From positions 744,001-808,000 of the forward strand of contig NZ_CP188319.1 of NCBI RefSeq assembly GCF_050033475.1: 64,000 bases of DNA. The letters are read 5' to 3'. The DNA is from Cetobacterium sp050033475 (GTDB lineage Bacteria > Fusobacteriota > Fusobacteriia > Fusobacteriales > Fusobacteriaceae). Under the pieces are notes generated by a model. That model ran no database searches. It saw only the letters and a program-made list of their open reading frames with translations, and was not told the origin of the DNA. A program made the position numbers and the translations under genes. Positions within the stretch are counted from its first letter, which is position 1; the number at the start of each line of letters is the position of its first letter. Shown piece by piece: positions 38,186 through 48,006 of this stretch.

Positions 38186-39276
38186 TGTTTTATCTATTGG
38201 CTGAAAAAATGGCTTTTTTTAATTTTTTTAAATCCATATATTTAAGAGGATTTTTAGGTTTTACCTTAGGTTTTTTAATTGTATTATTAGCTGGAAAACC
38301 CTTTATTAATTTTTTAAAAAAGAAAAAATTTGGAGAAGAGATCAGACAGGAAGGGCCTAGTTCTCATTTTTCAAAGAAGGGTACTCCTACCATGGGAGGA
38401 GTTTTAATAATAGCATCTACATTGATAACGACTCTATTAATTGGAGATTTAAAAAATAAATTTGTGTTATTATTGATGCTTATAACGGTTCTATTCAGTG
38501 GAATTGGATTTATAGATGATTATAAAAAATTTACTGTAAATAAAAAGGGATTATCAGGAAAGAAAAAACTATTAGGTCAAGGTATAATAGCGGTTATAAC
38601 TTGGTTATTTATAGAAAAATTTGGACTTATATCAGGGTCCAAAATGCTAGATTTATCTCTGATAAATCCAATAATACCTAAATATACTCTATATTTAGGT
38701 GGTATTGGAATGTTTATTATGATTGCCTTGGTGCTTATGGGAACATCCAATGCTGTAAATATAACAGATGGATTGGATGGACTGGCAATAATGCCTGTGG
38801 TAATTTGTGCATCAATACTTGGGGTAATAGCATATTTTTCAGGACATATTGAATTAAGTAGTCATTTGAATCTTCATTATATAGTTGGAGCAGGGGAAAT
38901 AACTGTGTTCTTGTCAATATTGGCAGGGGCAGGGCTAGGATTTCTTTGGTATAATTTCTATCCTGCACAGATATTTATGGGAGATACAGGTTCTTTAACT
39001 CTAGGAGGAATTTTAGGAGTTGTAGCAATTGTTTTAAAACAGGAGTTATTACTTCCTATAATAGGTGGAGTCTTTGTAATGGAGGCTGTATCTGTAATTC
39101 TTCAAGTTGGGTCATTTAAGCTAAGAGGAAAGAGAATATTTAGAATGGCTCCTATACATCATCATTTTGAACTGGCAGGATTGCCTGAAACAAAGGTTAC
39201 TATGAGATTTTGGATAATAACTTTAATTTTAGGAATTTTTGCCCTAGGTCTAGTAAGATTAAGAGGAATATTATAA
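38185..39276 (+). CDS. mraY: Phospho-MurNAc-pentapeptide transferase
   Basis: The 363-residue membrane enzyme transfers phospho-MurNAc-pentapeptide to undecaprenyl phosphate, making lipid I. It has about ten membrane segments and all key motifs: GTPTMGGVLI near 70, GFIDDYKKF near 111 (catalytic Asp pair), NAVNITDGLDGLA near 190, FMGDTGSLTLGG near 264 and APIHHHFEL near 321. A hairpin lies between it and murD. Confidence 0.97.
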   Translation: MFYLLAEKMAFFNFFKSIYLRGFLGFTLGFLIVLLAGKPFINFLKKKKFGEEIRQEGPSSHFSKKGTPTMGGVLIIASTLITTLLIGDLKNKFVLLLMLITVLFSGIGFIDDYKKFTVNKKGLSGKKKLLGQGIIAVITWLFIEKFGLISGSKMLDLSLINPIIPKYTLYLGGIGMFIMIALVLMGTSNAVNITDGLDGLAIMPVVICASILGVIAYFSGHIELSSHLNLHYIVGAGEITVFLSILAGAGLGFLWYNFYPAQIFMGDTGSLTLGGILGVVAIVLKQELLLPIIGGVFVMEAVSVILQVGSFKLRGKRIFRMAPIHHHFELAGLPETKVTMRFWIITLILGIFALGLVRLRGIL

Positions 39277-39278
39277 TA

Positions 39279-39306
39279 AACCACGGGAAAATCCTTCCGT
39301 GGTTTT
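39279..39306 (+). terminator. Hairpin between mraY and murD, possible attenuator
   Basis: AACCACGG (39279-39286) and CCGTGGTT (39297-39304) form an 8-pair stem followed only by TTTTCC. It is weaker than the other terminators here and lies inside the mur block, so partial termination or RNA processing is more likely than a full stop. Confidence 0.5.
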
Positions 39307-39333
39307 CCTTGTAAAATGGGAAAGGAGAAAAAA

Positions 39334-40641
39334 ATGAAAAAAGCTATGGTATTTGGTGCTGGAGTAAGTGGAAATGGTGCCAAAAATTTACTAGAAAAAG
39401 AAAACTATGAAGTAATTTTAGTGGATGATAAAAGAGGGATCACTTCTCAAGAGGGAATTGAGTTATTGAAGGAAATAGATTTATTTATAAAAAGTCCAGG
39501 GACACCTTATAACCAATTGGTTAAAGAGGCTAAAAATATGAATATAGAAGTTATTGATGAAATTGAATTGGCCTATAGATATATGAAAAAAGTTTCTCCT
39601 GAAACCAAAATAATAGCTATAACAGGAACTAATGGAAAAACAACTACGACAACTAAAATAAAAGAATTATTAGATTATGCAGGAATCAAGGGAGATTATG
39701 CAGGAAATATTGGATATTCCTACGGACAATTATTATTAGATAGACAGGATTTAGATTATATAGTTTTAGAATTATCCTCCTATCAACTGGAAAATATAAA
39801 GGAGTTTAAGGCTAATATAGCAATGGTTATAAACTTAGCTCCTGATCATATGGATAGATACGAAAAGGTAGATGATTACTATGATGCTAAATGGAATATT
39901 TGTAAAAATCAAACAAAAAATGATTTCTTTATATTGAATAGTAATTGTGAAAATTGCTTGAAAAGAGAAGAGAGAATTTTGGGAAAAGAAATAATAGTTG
40001 GTCTTAAAAAGAATAGGGATAATCAGGATATATATGTGGAGCATAAGGAGATTATTTATAAGGGAAAAGCTCTTTTAAATGTTGATAAATTAGCACTTAA
40101 AGGAAAGCACAATTTAGAAAATAGTTTATTTATTTTAGCAGTTGGAGAAATTTTAGGAATAGAATTAGAGAAAATACAGGAATTTTTATACAATACAAAA
40201 TCCTTAGAACATAGAATGGAAGATTTTTATGAATGGGGAAAAGTTAAGTTTATCAATGATTCTAAGGGAACCAATATTGAATCTACTAAGTTTGCAGTGG
40301 AAGCCTATGAAAATCCTATTTTAATCTGTGGAGGAGTGGATAAAAAGTTAGATTTAACTCCTTTAATTCAATTAATTAAGGACAGAGTAAAGGAAGTATA
40401 TTTAATTGGCCAAATTGGAGAAAATATACAGACTTTATTAAAAGATAGGGGCTATAATCAAAATAGAATATTCAATTGTCATACTTTAGAAAATGTCATG
40501 GAAGTATTGAAGGGAAGATTAAAGAAAGAGAATACAGATATAGTATTACTATCTCCAACAACTGCTAGTTTTGACCAATTTAAAAATTATGAGGAAAGAG
40601 GAAGAATATTTAAAGAGTTAGTTAAAAAAAATTTTGATTAG
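39334..40641 (+). CDS. murD: UDP-MurNAc-L-Ala--D-Glu ligase
   Basis: The 435-residue ligase adds D-glutamate to UDP-MurNAc-L-alanine. The Rossmann start AMVFGAGVSGNGAKNLLEKE, the ATP loop ITGTNGKTTTTTKI near 105 and NDSKGTNIESTKFAVE near 308 are present. I chose ATG 39334 because AAAGGAGA lies 7 bases upstream; an in-frame ATG at 39316 lies before that site. It begins a tightly packed run murD-murG-murC-murB-ddl. Confidence 0.94.
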   Translation: MKKAMVFGAGVSGNGAKNLLEKENYEVILVDDKRGITSQEGIELLKEIDLFIKSPGTPYNQLVKEAKNMNIEVIDEIELAYRYMKKVSPETKIIAITGTNGKTTTTTKIKELLDYAGIKGDYAGNIGYSYGQLLLDRQDLDYIVLELSSYQLENIKEFKANIAMVINLAPDHMDRYEKVDDYYDAKWNICKNQTKNDFFILNSNCENCLKREERILGKEIIVGLKKNRDNQDIYVEHKEIIYKGKALLNVDKLALKGKHNLENSLFILAVGEILGIELEKIQEFLYNTKSLEHRMEDFYEWGKVKFINDSKGTNIESTKFAVEAYENPILICGGVDKKLDLTPLIQLIKDRVKEVYLIGQIGENIQTLLKDRGYNQNRIFNCHTLENVMEVLKGRLKKENTDIVLLSPTTASFDQFKNYEERGRIFKELVKKNFD

Positions 40642-40653
40642 GAGAGAATAGAG

Positions 40654-41727
40654 TTGAAAAAGGTAATAATAACAACTGGAGGAACTGGTGGACATATTTA
40701 TCCGGCCCTATCAATAGGGAAGGGATTAAAGGATAAAAATGTAGATGTGCTATTTGTTGGAAGCAGTTCTAGAATGGAAAAAAATATTGTTCCTGAGGAA
40801 GGGTTTAGATTCATAGGTCTAGACATTTATCCTCCAAGAACAGTGAAAAATATATTTAAATCTATAACTTCTTTTTTTAAGGCAGTTAAGATTGTGATGA
40901 AAGAAAAACCAGATGCTATTATAGGATTTGGAAACTATATTTCTGTGCCAATGATTGTTGCAGGATTATTGGGAAGAAAAAAAATATATCTTCAGGAACA
41001 AAATGCTAATTTGGGATTTACAAATAAATTCTTTTATAAAATGGCTCAAAAGACATTTTTAGCCTTTGAAAGAACCTATGATGATATTCCTCTTAAATAT
41101 CAACATAAATTTTTAGTAACAGGAAATCCCTTGAGAGAGGATATATACAGTGTAAGTGAAATAGCCGAAAGAGAAAGATTGAAGTTAGAGCCCGATGAGA
41201 AATTATTACTTATTACAGGGGGAAGCTTAGGAGCTAAGGATATAAACGATGCTGTTTTGAATCATTGGGATGAAATATTTGAAGAGAAAAAAATAAGAGT
41301 TTATTGGGCAACTGGAGATAAAAACTTTGATGAAATAAATAAGAGTATAGATAAAAGAAAGATTAAGGTTACAGATACCATAAGACCATATTTTAATAAT
41401 ATGATTAATATAATGGCAGCTGCAGATCTAATAATTTGTAGAGCTGGAGCTTTAACCCTATCAGAGGTAATTGAATTGGAAAAACCCTCCATATTGATAC
41501 CATATAATTCCATCAAAGTTGGCCAATATGCCAATGCGAAGATTCTAGAGGAAAATCAAGGAGCCTTGGTTTACTCCAATAGTGAATCCAATGAAGCCAT
41601 TGGAGAAGCTTTGGAATTGATAAACAACCAAGAGGAATTGAAGAGAATGAAAATTAGAGTAAGAGGGTTAAAAAAGAAAAATGCAGTGGAAGAAATAATA
41701 AGTAGCTTGGATATTTGGAGGAAGTAA
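40654..41727 (+). CDS. murG: UDP-GlcNAc:lipid I N-acetylglucosaminyltransferase
   Basis: The 357-residue peripheral membrane enzyme converts lipid I to lipid II. The first glycine loop is TTGGTGGHIYPALSI at the start, and the UDP-GlcNAc side has LLITGGSLGAKDINDA near 183 and ICRAGALTLSEVIELEKPSI near 262. The start is TTG at 40654 behind GGAGAG. The stop overlaps the murC start by one base. Confidence 0.96.
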   Translation: MKKVIITTGGTGGHIYPALSIGKGLKDKNVDVLFVGSSSRMEKNIVPEEGFRFIGLDIYPPRTVKNIFKSITSFFKAVKIVMKEKPDAIIGFGNYISVPMIVAGLLGRKKIYLQEQNANLGFTNKFFYKMAQKTFLAFERTYDDIPLKYQHKFLVTGNPLREDIYSVSEIAERERLKLEPDEKLLLITGGSLGAKDINDAVLNHWDEIFEEKKIRVYWATGDKNFDEINKSIDKRKIKVTDTIRPYFNNMINIMAAADLIICRAGALTLSEVIELEKPSILIPYNSIKVGQYANAKILEENQGALVYSNSESNEAIGEALELINNQEELKRMKIRVRGLKKKNAVEEIISSLDIWRK

Positions 41728-43091
41728 TGAAAAAAATATATTTTATAGGTATAAATGGGATTGGAATGAGTGGTCTTGCTAAGATAATGGCTAGTAAGGG
41801 GTACTCAGTTTCTGGGGGAGATCCAACTAGAAACTATGTCACAGAGGAATTGGAAAAATTAGGAATTGTGGTACATAATGGACACAAGGCAGAAAATGTT
41901 GAGGGAATGGATTTAGTTGTAGCATCAAGTGCTATAAAGGCTGGAAATCCAGAACTTCAAAGAGCTCAAGAGCTTGGAATAAAGATAATAAAAAGAGGAG
42001 AATTACTGGCTCTTTTAATGAATAAAGAAAAGGGAATTGCAGTGGCAGGAACTCACGGGAAAACAACAACAAGTTCTATGTTAAGTTCTGTACTATTAGG
42101 AATGGATCCTACAATAGTAGTTGGAGGAATTTTACCAGAAATTAAATCCAATGCCCAAGGGGGAACTTCGGATATATTCGTAGCTGAAGCTGATGAAAGT
42201 GATAATTCATTTTTATATTTAACTCCATACTGGTCAATAATTACAAATATTGAAGCGGATCATTTAGAGAATCACGGTTCTCTAGAAAATATAAAAAAAT
42301 CCTTTAAACAATTTATGGATCAAACAAAAAAAGAGATATTAGTATGTATAGACTCTGAAAATGTTAGAGAAGTAATAAAAGGAAGAAAAAATATTTTAAC
42401 ATATAGTTTAAAGGATACATCAGCTGATATTTTTTGTAAAAATATAAAGATAAATGAAGGGCATACAAGTTTTGATGTATATTTTAAAGATAACTTTTTA
42501 GGTACATATACATTAAGTATTCCAGGGGAGCACAATATTCAAAATGCCTTACCTGTAATATATTTAGCAAGGGAATTCAATGTTCCAGTAGAGGATATAC
42601 AAGTAGCTCTTTTAAAATTTAAAGGGGCTAAGAGAAGATATGATATTTTATATGATAATGATATAAAGATTATAGATGACTATGCACATCATCCTACAGA
42701 AATAAAAGCTACAATCCAAGGAGCAGAAACTATAGAAAATAGAAAAATAGTAGCTATTTTCCAACCTCATCGTTATAGTAGAGTTAAATTTTTAATGAAT
42801 GAATTTGAGGGAGCCTTTGATAAAGTAGATGAAGTAATTCTATTACCAATATATAGTGCTGGAGAAAAGAATGATTTCAATGTAACTTTAGAAGATTTAG
42901 GGAAAAAAATCCATCATAAAAATTTAAAAATCATAAAAGAAGAAAATGAGCTAGAAAATAGAGTATTAAAGGAAGATTGTAAAAGAGTATTCCTTTTCAT
43001 GGGAGCGGGAAATATATCAACAATGGCCCATGATATAGTTAAGAAATTGCAGGAAAGGAAAGAAATGAATGAAAATTTTAAAGTCGTTTAA
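41727..43091 (+). CDS. murC: UDP-MurNAc--L-Ala ligase
   Basis: The 454-residue ligase attaches L-alanine to UDP-MurNAc. IYFIGINGIGMSGLAKIM opens the Rossmann domain; VAGTHGKTTTSSML near 106 is the ATP loop; DDYAHHPTEI near 315 and FQPHRYSR near 345 are MurC signatures. ATG 41727 shares a base with the murG stop and has TTGGAGGAAG upstream; an in-frame TTG at 41715 is not needed. It overlaps murB by 23 bases. Confidence 0.96.
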   Translation: MKKIYFIGINGIGMSGLAKIMASKGYSVSGGDPTRNYVTEELEKLGIVVHNGHKAENVEGMDLVVASSAIKAGNPELQRAQELGIKIIKRGELLALLMNKEKGIAVAGTHGKTTTSSMLSSVLLGMDPTIVVGGILPEIKSNAQGGTSDIFVAEADESDNSFLYLTPYWSIITNIEADHLENHGSLENIKKSFKQFMDQTKKEILVCIDSENVREVIKGRKNILTYSLKDTSADIFCKNIKINEGHTSFDVYFKDNFLGTYTLSIPGEHNIQNALPVIYLAREFNVPVEDIQVALLKFKGAKRRYDILYDNDIKIIDDYAHHPTEIKATIQGAETIENRKIVAIFQPHRYSRVKFLMNEFEGAFDKVDEVILLPIYSAGEKNDFNVTLEDLGKKIHHKNLKIIKEENELENRVLKEDCKRVFLFMGAGNISTMAHDIVKKLQERKEMNENFKVV

Positions 43092-43911
43092 TATGAAAGA
43101 GCAATCTAACATGAAGGTTGGAGGAATTGCTCAGGAATTTATTGTTGTAGAAAAAAAAGATGAAATAATAGAAGCTTTAGAGCTAGGTAATAAAAATTTT
43201 ATTTTAGGAAACGGAACAAATACCTTACTAAATGATGACAAATTAAATAGAACTTTTATTTCTCTAAAGGAAATTAACTATATAAAGGAATTGGGAAATA
43301 ATACAGTGGAAGTTGGAGCTGGATTAGATTTTGATAAATTAATCGAATATATGGGAGAGCATAACTATTCTGGCCTAGAAAATCTAGCGGGAATACCAGG
43401 TACTGTAGGTGGACTTGTATTTATGAATGGTGGAGCTTACGGAACAGAAATTTTTGATTGCATCACAGCTGTGGAAATAGTAGATGAAAATAATAATATT
43501 AAAAACATAAAAAAAGAAGACTTGAAATTTACTTATAGAAGAACAGAAATTCAAGAGAAAAGTTGGGTAGTTCTAAGTGCTACATTTAAATTTGAAAATG
43601 GATATCAAAAGGATATTGTGGAAGATCGTATGGGAAAAAGACAGGAGAGACATCCACTAAATATGCCAAATTTAGGAAGTACTTTTAAAAATCCTCAAGG
43701 AAATTTTTCTGCAAAATTGATAATTGATGCGGGAATGCAAGGGTTTACAAAGGGAGGGGCTCAGGTTTCAACTGTTCATCCAAACTTTATAGTAAATAAT
43801 GGAACAGCAACTTTCCAAGATATATTGGATCTTATAAGAGAAGTAAAAGAAAAGGTAAAAGAAACTTCAGGAATAGAATTAGAAGAGGAAATCATAATAG
43901 TAAAGGACTAG
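43069..43911 (+). CDS. murB: UDP-N-acetylenolpyruvoylglucosamine reductase
   Basis: The 280-residue flavoenzyme reduces UDP-enolpyruvyl-GlcNAc to UDP-MurNAc. Motifs are NMKVGGIAQEF at the start, LGNGTNTLLNDD near 48, GIPGTVGGLVFMNGGAYG near 107 and NLGSTFKNPQG near 202, with the catalytic Ser. GGAQVSTVHPNFIVNNG near 228 completes the active site. The start lies within murC behind AGGAAAGGAA. Confidence 0.95.
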   Translation: MKILKSFNMKEQSNMKVGGIAQEFIVVEKKDEIIEALELGNKNFILGNGTNTLLNDDKLNRTFISLKEINYIKELGNNTVEVGAGLDFDKLIEYMGEHNYSGLENLAGIPGTVGGLVFMNGGAYGTEIFDCITAVEIVDENNNIKNIKKEDLKFTYRRTEIQEKSWVVLSATFKFENGYQKDIVEDRMGKRQERHPLNMPNLGSTFKNPQGNFSAKLIIDAGMQGFTKGGAQVSTVHPNFIVNNGTATFQDILDLIREVKEKVKETSGIELEEEIIIVKD

Positions 43912-43922
43912 GTGAGAACAGC

Positions 43923-44786
43923 ATGAAAATAGCAGTTGTAATGGGTGGAATTTCATCAGAAAGAGAAATATCTTTTAAAACAGGAGAAGCAATACTAAAA
44001 AGTCTTCTAAGACAGGGCTATGATGCTTATAAATTAGAATTAAATAGAGACAATTTAGTTACAGCTTTCATAGAAAATGAATTTGACCTAGCCTTTTTAG
44101 CTCTTCATGGAGAGTATGGAGAAGATGGAAGAGTTCAAGCAGTTTTAGATATGCTAGGGAAAAAGTACACAGGATCTCCAATGGTTCCCAGTGCTGTGGC
44201 CATGGATAAGGATTTGACAAAAATGGTAGCTCATGATGGAGGAATTAGAATACCTCAGACATATAAAAAGCCTCAGGATGTTAAGGAATTTCCAGTTGTT
44301 GTAAAACCAGCTAAGGAAGGATCAAGTGTGGGGCTTTATATATGTGGAAATCTTCAAGAGTTAGAAAGTGCCATTGAGGCCCTAGAAGGTAAAAAATTAG
44401 TAATAGAAGAGTTTGTAAAGGGTGAAGAATTAACTTGTGGAGTTCTAAATGGAGAGGCTCTAGGAGTACTAAAGATAAAACCAAAGTTAGGATTATATGA
44501 TTATAAATCAAAATATACAGCAGGAATGACAGAGTATGAATATCCAGCTCAAATAGATGGAAAAGTTTATGAGGAAGTTATGGAAGCTTCAAGAAAAATT
44601 CATGAGATATTAGGTCTTGATGGAATATCTAGAAGTGACTTTATATTAAAGGATGGGAAGCCTTATTTCCTAGAGGTTAATACATGTCCAGGGATGACAG
44701 AAACAAGCTTAATTCCTAAAATAGCCACATTAAAAAATTATACTTTTGATGATTTAACAAGAATAATGGTAGAAAAATTTGCCTAA
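43923..44786 (+). CDS. ddl: D-alanine--D-alanine ligase
   Basis: The 287-residue ATP-grasp enzyme makes D-Ala-D-Ala for MurF. VMGGISSEREISFKTG at the start, LHGEYGEDGRVQAVL near 61, VVKPAKEGSSVGLY near 122, DYKSKYTAGMTEYEYP near 195 and DFILKDGKPYFLEVNTCPGM near 238 are all present. It is on the short side of the family. It links the mur genes with the fts genes, as in many bacteria. Confidence 0.95.
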   Translation: MKIAVVMGGISSEREISFKTGEAILKSLLRQGYDAYKLELNRDNLVTAFIENEFDLAFLALHGEYGEDGRVQAVLDMLGKKYTGSPMVPSAVAMDKDLTKMVAHDGGIRIPQTYKKPQDVKEFPVVVKPAKEGSSVGLYICGNLQELESAIEALEGKKLVIEEFVKGEELTCGVLNGEALGVLKIKPKLGLYDYKSKYTAGMTEYEYPAQIDGKVYEEVMEASRKIHEILGLDGISRSDFILKDGKPYFLEVNTCPGMTETSLIPKIATLKNYTFDDLTRIMVEKFA

Positions 44787-44800
44787 GGAGAGGTATAAGT

Positions 44801-45496
44801 TTGAAGTGGATTTTAAGAGTTGGCTTTCTTTGCTTATTAACCATATCCCTAATAAGGGTAAAGGAAGAATTATTAAAAAAAGATATTTTTAATATAAAAA
44901 CTGTAAATATTAATTCTATATCCAAAAGCTTAAATGATGATGTTTTGCCACTAAAAAATGAAATTTTAGGAAAAAATATTTATGATATAGATATTGATTT
45001 TTTGAAGAAAATGTTAAAAAATGATATTAGAATAAAAAATATACAGGTAACCAAAGAAGGATTGAATCAAATAGATATCTCTATAGAGGAGAGGGAAGTT
45101 GCCTATTATGCCCAAATAAGAAATGAACTTTATTTGGTTGATAAAGATGGAATAATTTTTGGAAAGCTCAATGAGCAAAAATTAAGAGATTTACCAATTC
45201 TAAATGTAAAGAATATATCCGAATTAAATGATTATGTTAAAATTTTTAGCAAAATAGAGGATATATCTTTAAAGGATATGATCTCTCAAGTTTATACACA
45301 GAACAAACATTGCATTTCCCTAATACTTACAGATGGTACTGTAATAAAAACTGATTTAATGGTTACAAGGGAGAAATATTCTGTAGGAGAAACCTTGTAT
45401 TTAGATCTTATAAAAAATAAAAAAATAGAATATTTAGATTTAAGATTTAAAGATTTTATAATTAAGTGTTCGGGGGACAAAGATGAAAAAAAATAG
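44801..45496 (+). CDS. ftsQ: FtsQ/DivIB-like division protein
   Basis: The 231-residue protein has one N-terminal membrane segment (WILRVGFLCLLTISLI) and a periplasmic region beginning with a POTRA-like domain (IKTVNINSI...GKNIYDIDIDFLKKML...IKNIQVTKEG). EREVAYYAQIRNELYLVDKDG is a usual feature of the FtsQ beta domain. Sequence similarity in this family is low, so position between ddl and ftsA carries much of the assignment. It would link the cytoplasmic ring to septal wall enzymes. The start is TTG behind AAGGAGAGG. Confidence 0.8.
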   Translation: MKWILRVGFLCLLTISLIRVKEELLKKDIFNIKTVNINSISKSLNDDVLPLKNEILGKNIYDIDIDFLKKMLKNDIRIKNIQVTKEGLNQIDISIEEREVAYYAQIRNELYLVDKDGIIFGKLNEQKLRDLPILNVKNISELNDYVKIFSKIEDISLKDMISQVYTQNKHCISLILTDGTVIKTDLMVTREKYSVGETLYLDLIKNKKIEYLDLRFKDFIIKCSGDKDEKK

Positions 45497-46799
45497 TATG
45501 ATAAAACTTGCATTGGACATAGGAAATTCAAAGATAAGATTTCTTTTAGGAGAACTAAGTGAAAATGGAAGTAAATTAGAAGTTTTAGAATATAAGGAAA
45601 TACCTAGTAGAGGTATAAAAAAATCAATAATAGAAAATCCTGAACTTCTAAGTGATACCATCAGAGATGGCTTGATGGAAATAAGAGCTAAAACTGGAAT
45701 AGATATTGATAGAGTTATTCTAGGTGTTGGCGGTCATAGTGTTACTTCTAGAACTGAGCATGTGGAAATAGTTTTTGATGAGAAAGAGATTTCTAAGGAA
45801 GATTTAGATGGAATTTTCTCACAGGCAGAAAGAGACCTTGTTCAAAGAGGTGAGGTTGTAATTGAAAAGGAAATTTATAATATTAGAGTCAATAATTCTG
45901 GAATTGTAAAAAATCCTATAGGAATAGTTGGAAAGGAACTTCAAGGGGATGTTCATTTTATAATAATGGATGAGCGTGACTTAATGGGGTTAGTAGAAGT
46001 TATAAATAGAGCCGGATTAGAAGTAGAACATATAAGTTTAAATGCTGTGGCAGCAGCAAAGGCTGTATTAGAACAAGAAGATAAACATATGGGTGTAGCA
46101 CTTATAGATATTGGTGAGGGATGTACTGATATAATTATTTTTAAGAATGATAAAATGATTTATTCAAAATCTCTTCCACTTGGTGGAATGCACTATGTGA
46201 GTGATTTAAGTTATTTATTCCAGATATCTAGAGCTGAAGCTGGAGATATTTTAGATAAAATAAGAAGAAAAGATTTTACTAACGGTTATATCTTAGTTGG
46301 AGAGACTAAAAAAGTCACTGTGGAAGATATAAAAAATATCATTGACGCAAGAACTGGCGATTTGATAAACTTTATATCTAAGACCATAGAAGATTCAGGA
46401 TTCAATGGATATTTAGGAAAAGGAATTATTATCACAGGTGGAGCTATACTTATGGATGAAATATATGATAAAGTAAGTAAAACCATGGGATATGCAGTTA
46501 AAAGAGTTTACCCAGTTCCTATAAAGGGCTTGGAAGAGGTAAATTTAGGAATGGCAGTAGTAGTAGGACTTTTCCTTGAGAGAATGGAAAAGGAATATGA
46601 AAACCTAAAGGAAAGTGAAAGTTCAGAGGAGGAATTAATTTCATCGGAGGAATTGACTTTAAATGAAGATCTTGTAGACTTAGAATTGGAAGAAAAAGAA
46701 GATAAAAAGAAGAAAAAAAAGAAAGAGAAACCAAAAAAAGAAAAGAAAAGCAACGGAGCGATAGAGGCAATAAAAAAATGGATTTCAAATTTTGTATAA
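45483..46799 (+). CDS. ftsA: Cell division protein FtsA
   Basis: The 438-residue actin-like ATPase tethers FtsZ to the membrane. LALDIGNSKIRFLLGEL near 9 is the first phosphate loop, VALIDIGEGCTDIIIF near 200 the second and GIIITGGAILMDEIYD near 314 the adenosine motif. The C-terminus has an acidic stretch, a very lysine-rich stretch (DKKKKKKKEKPKKEKK) and the amphipathic helix IEAIKKWISNFV that should insert into the membrane. The start overlaps ftsQ by 14 bases. Confidence 0.95.
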   Translation: MKKNSMIKLALDIGNSKIRFLLGELSENGSKLEVLEYKEIPSRGIKKSIIENPELLSDTIRDGLMEIRAKTGIDIDRVILGVGGHSVTSRTEHVEIVFDEKEISKEDLDGIFSQAERDLVQRGEVVIEKEIYNIRVNNSGIVKNPIGIVGKELQGDVHFIIMDERDLMGLVEVINRAGLEVEHISLNAVAAAKAVLEQEDKHMGVALIDIGEGCTDIIIFKNDKMIYSKSLPLGGMHYVSDLSYLFQISRAEAGDILDKIRRKDFTNGYILVGETKKVTVEDIKNIIDARTGDLINFISKTIEDSGFNGYLGKGIIITGGAILMDEIYDKVSKTMGYAVKRVYPVPIKGLEEVNLGMAVVVGLFLERMEKEYENLKESESSEEELISSEELTLNEDLVDLELEEKEDKKKKKKKEKPKKEKKSNGAIEAIKKWISNFV

Positions 46800-46820
46800 G
46801 GGATATGTGGAGGGAAGCGT

Positions 46821-47897
46821 ATGTTAAATAACGAATGTCAAGTTAAAATAAAAGTAATTGGAGCAGGTGGAGCAGGTGGAAATGCTATAAATGATATGAT
46901 TTCATCTGGAGTTATAGGTGTAGAATACATAGCGGCAAATACAGATGCTCAAGATTTGAATAATTCTTTAGCTGATATAAGATTACAGTTAGGGGAAAAG
47001 TTAACAAGAGGATTAGGAGCAGGAGCAGATCCAGAAATTGGAAAGCAAGCTGCAGAAGAGGATATCGAAAAACTTAAACACCTTTTAGAAGAAACAGATA
47101 TGTTATTTATAACTGCTGGAATGGGTGGTGGAACAGGAACAGGTTCTGCACCAGTTATAGCTAAGGTAGCTAAGGAAATGGGAGTATTGACAATTGCTGT
47201 TGTTACAAAACCATTTAATTTTGAAGGTAAGAAAAGAATGAAAAATGCTGAAACAGGATTAGAAGAATTAAAGAAGCATGTGGATTCATTGGTAATTATT
47301 CCTAATGATAAATTATTTGAATTACCTGAAAAAACAATAACTCTTCAAAACGCATTTAAAGAAGCTAATAATATTTTAATGATAGGTATTAAAGGTGTGG
47401 CAGATTTAATGATCAGAAAGGGATTAATCAACTTAGACTTTGCTGATATTAGAGCTACTATGTTAAACTCAGGAATAGCTGTTTTAGGATATGGAGAGGG
47501 AGATGGAGAAAATAGAGCTGCCAAGGCAACTGAAAAGGCTTTAACATCACCGTTATTAGAAAAATCTATTTTAGGAGCAAGTAAAGTACTTATAAATATA
47601 ACTGGTTCTTCAACTTTAACTCTTATGGAAGCTCAAATGATAGCAAATATAGTTAAGGATGCAGCTGGAAAAACTGCTGAGGATATTATGTTTGGTATAG
47701 TAGAGGATGAGGATTTTGGAGATAGAATTCAAGTTACAGTTATAGCTAATAATTTTATAAATGAAGAAGAAAAAAATGAACCATTTATAAATGTAGATGC
47801 TAAGAAAACCGAGATGGCTGCCTCTGTAAAAAAGATTGATGAATCTGAGAGAACAGAGTTAGATTTACCACCTTGGATCAGAGGAGGGAAAAGATAA
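46821..47897 (+). CDS. ftsZ: Cell division protein FtsZ
   Basis: The 358-residue tubulin-like GTPase forms the division ring. VIGAGGAGGNAINDMI near 12, the tubulin signature GGGTGTGSAP at 103-112 and NVDAKK with the C-terminal peptide LDLPPWIRGGKR (FtsA/ZipA binding) are present. The linker before the tail is short, making the protein smaller than many homologues. ATG follows GTGGAGGGAAG. Confidence 0.97.
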   Translation: MLNNECQVKIKVIGAGGAGGNAINDMISSGVIGVEYIAANTDAQDLNNSLADIRLQLGEKLTRGLGAGADPEIGKQAAEEDIEKLKHLLEETDMLFITAGMGGGTGTGSAPVIAKVAKEMGVLTIAVVTKPFNFEGKKRMKNAETGLEELKKHVDSLVIIPNDKLFELPEKTITLQNAFKEANNILMIGIKGVADLMIRKGLINLDFADIRATMLNSGIAVLGYGEGDGENRAAKATEKALTSPLLEKSILGASKVLINITGSSTLTLMEAQMIANIVKDAAGKTAEDIMFGIVEDEDFGDRIQVTVIANNFINEEEKNEPFINVDAKKTEMAASVKKIDESERTELDLPPWIRGGKR

Positions 47898-47912
47898 TAG
47901 AGTAAAAAACTA

Positions 47913-47941
47913 TTGATTTTTTTCCAAAAAAGTGTTAGAAT
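47913..47941 (+). promoter_or_regulatory. Promoter of rpsF-rpsR
   Basis: TTGATT (47913-47918), 17 bases and TAGAAT (47936-47941) lie after ftsZ. The 60-base leader holds GCCC (47949-47952) and GGGC (47975-47978) that can close a hairpin, and ends with AGGGAGGAGG. A role in autoregulation by S6 or S6-S18 is possible but the known bulge motif was not recognised. Confidence 0.7.
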
Positions 47942-48006
47942 TAACAATGCCCTGCTCAAGGTCATTTGTGCTTTGGGCTAAAACCATAGGGAGGAGGTAA
48001 ATAATA

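Noticed and set aside
46508..46788. Phe/Ser-rich open frames opposite the ftsA 3-prime end
   Set aside because: They arise from the Lys/Glu-rich tail of FtsA read on the other strand and have no start signals.
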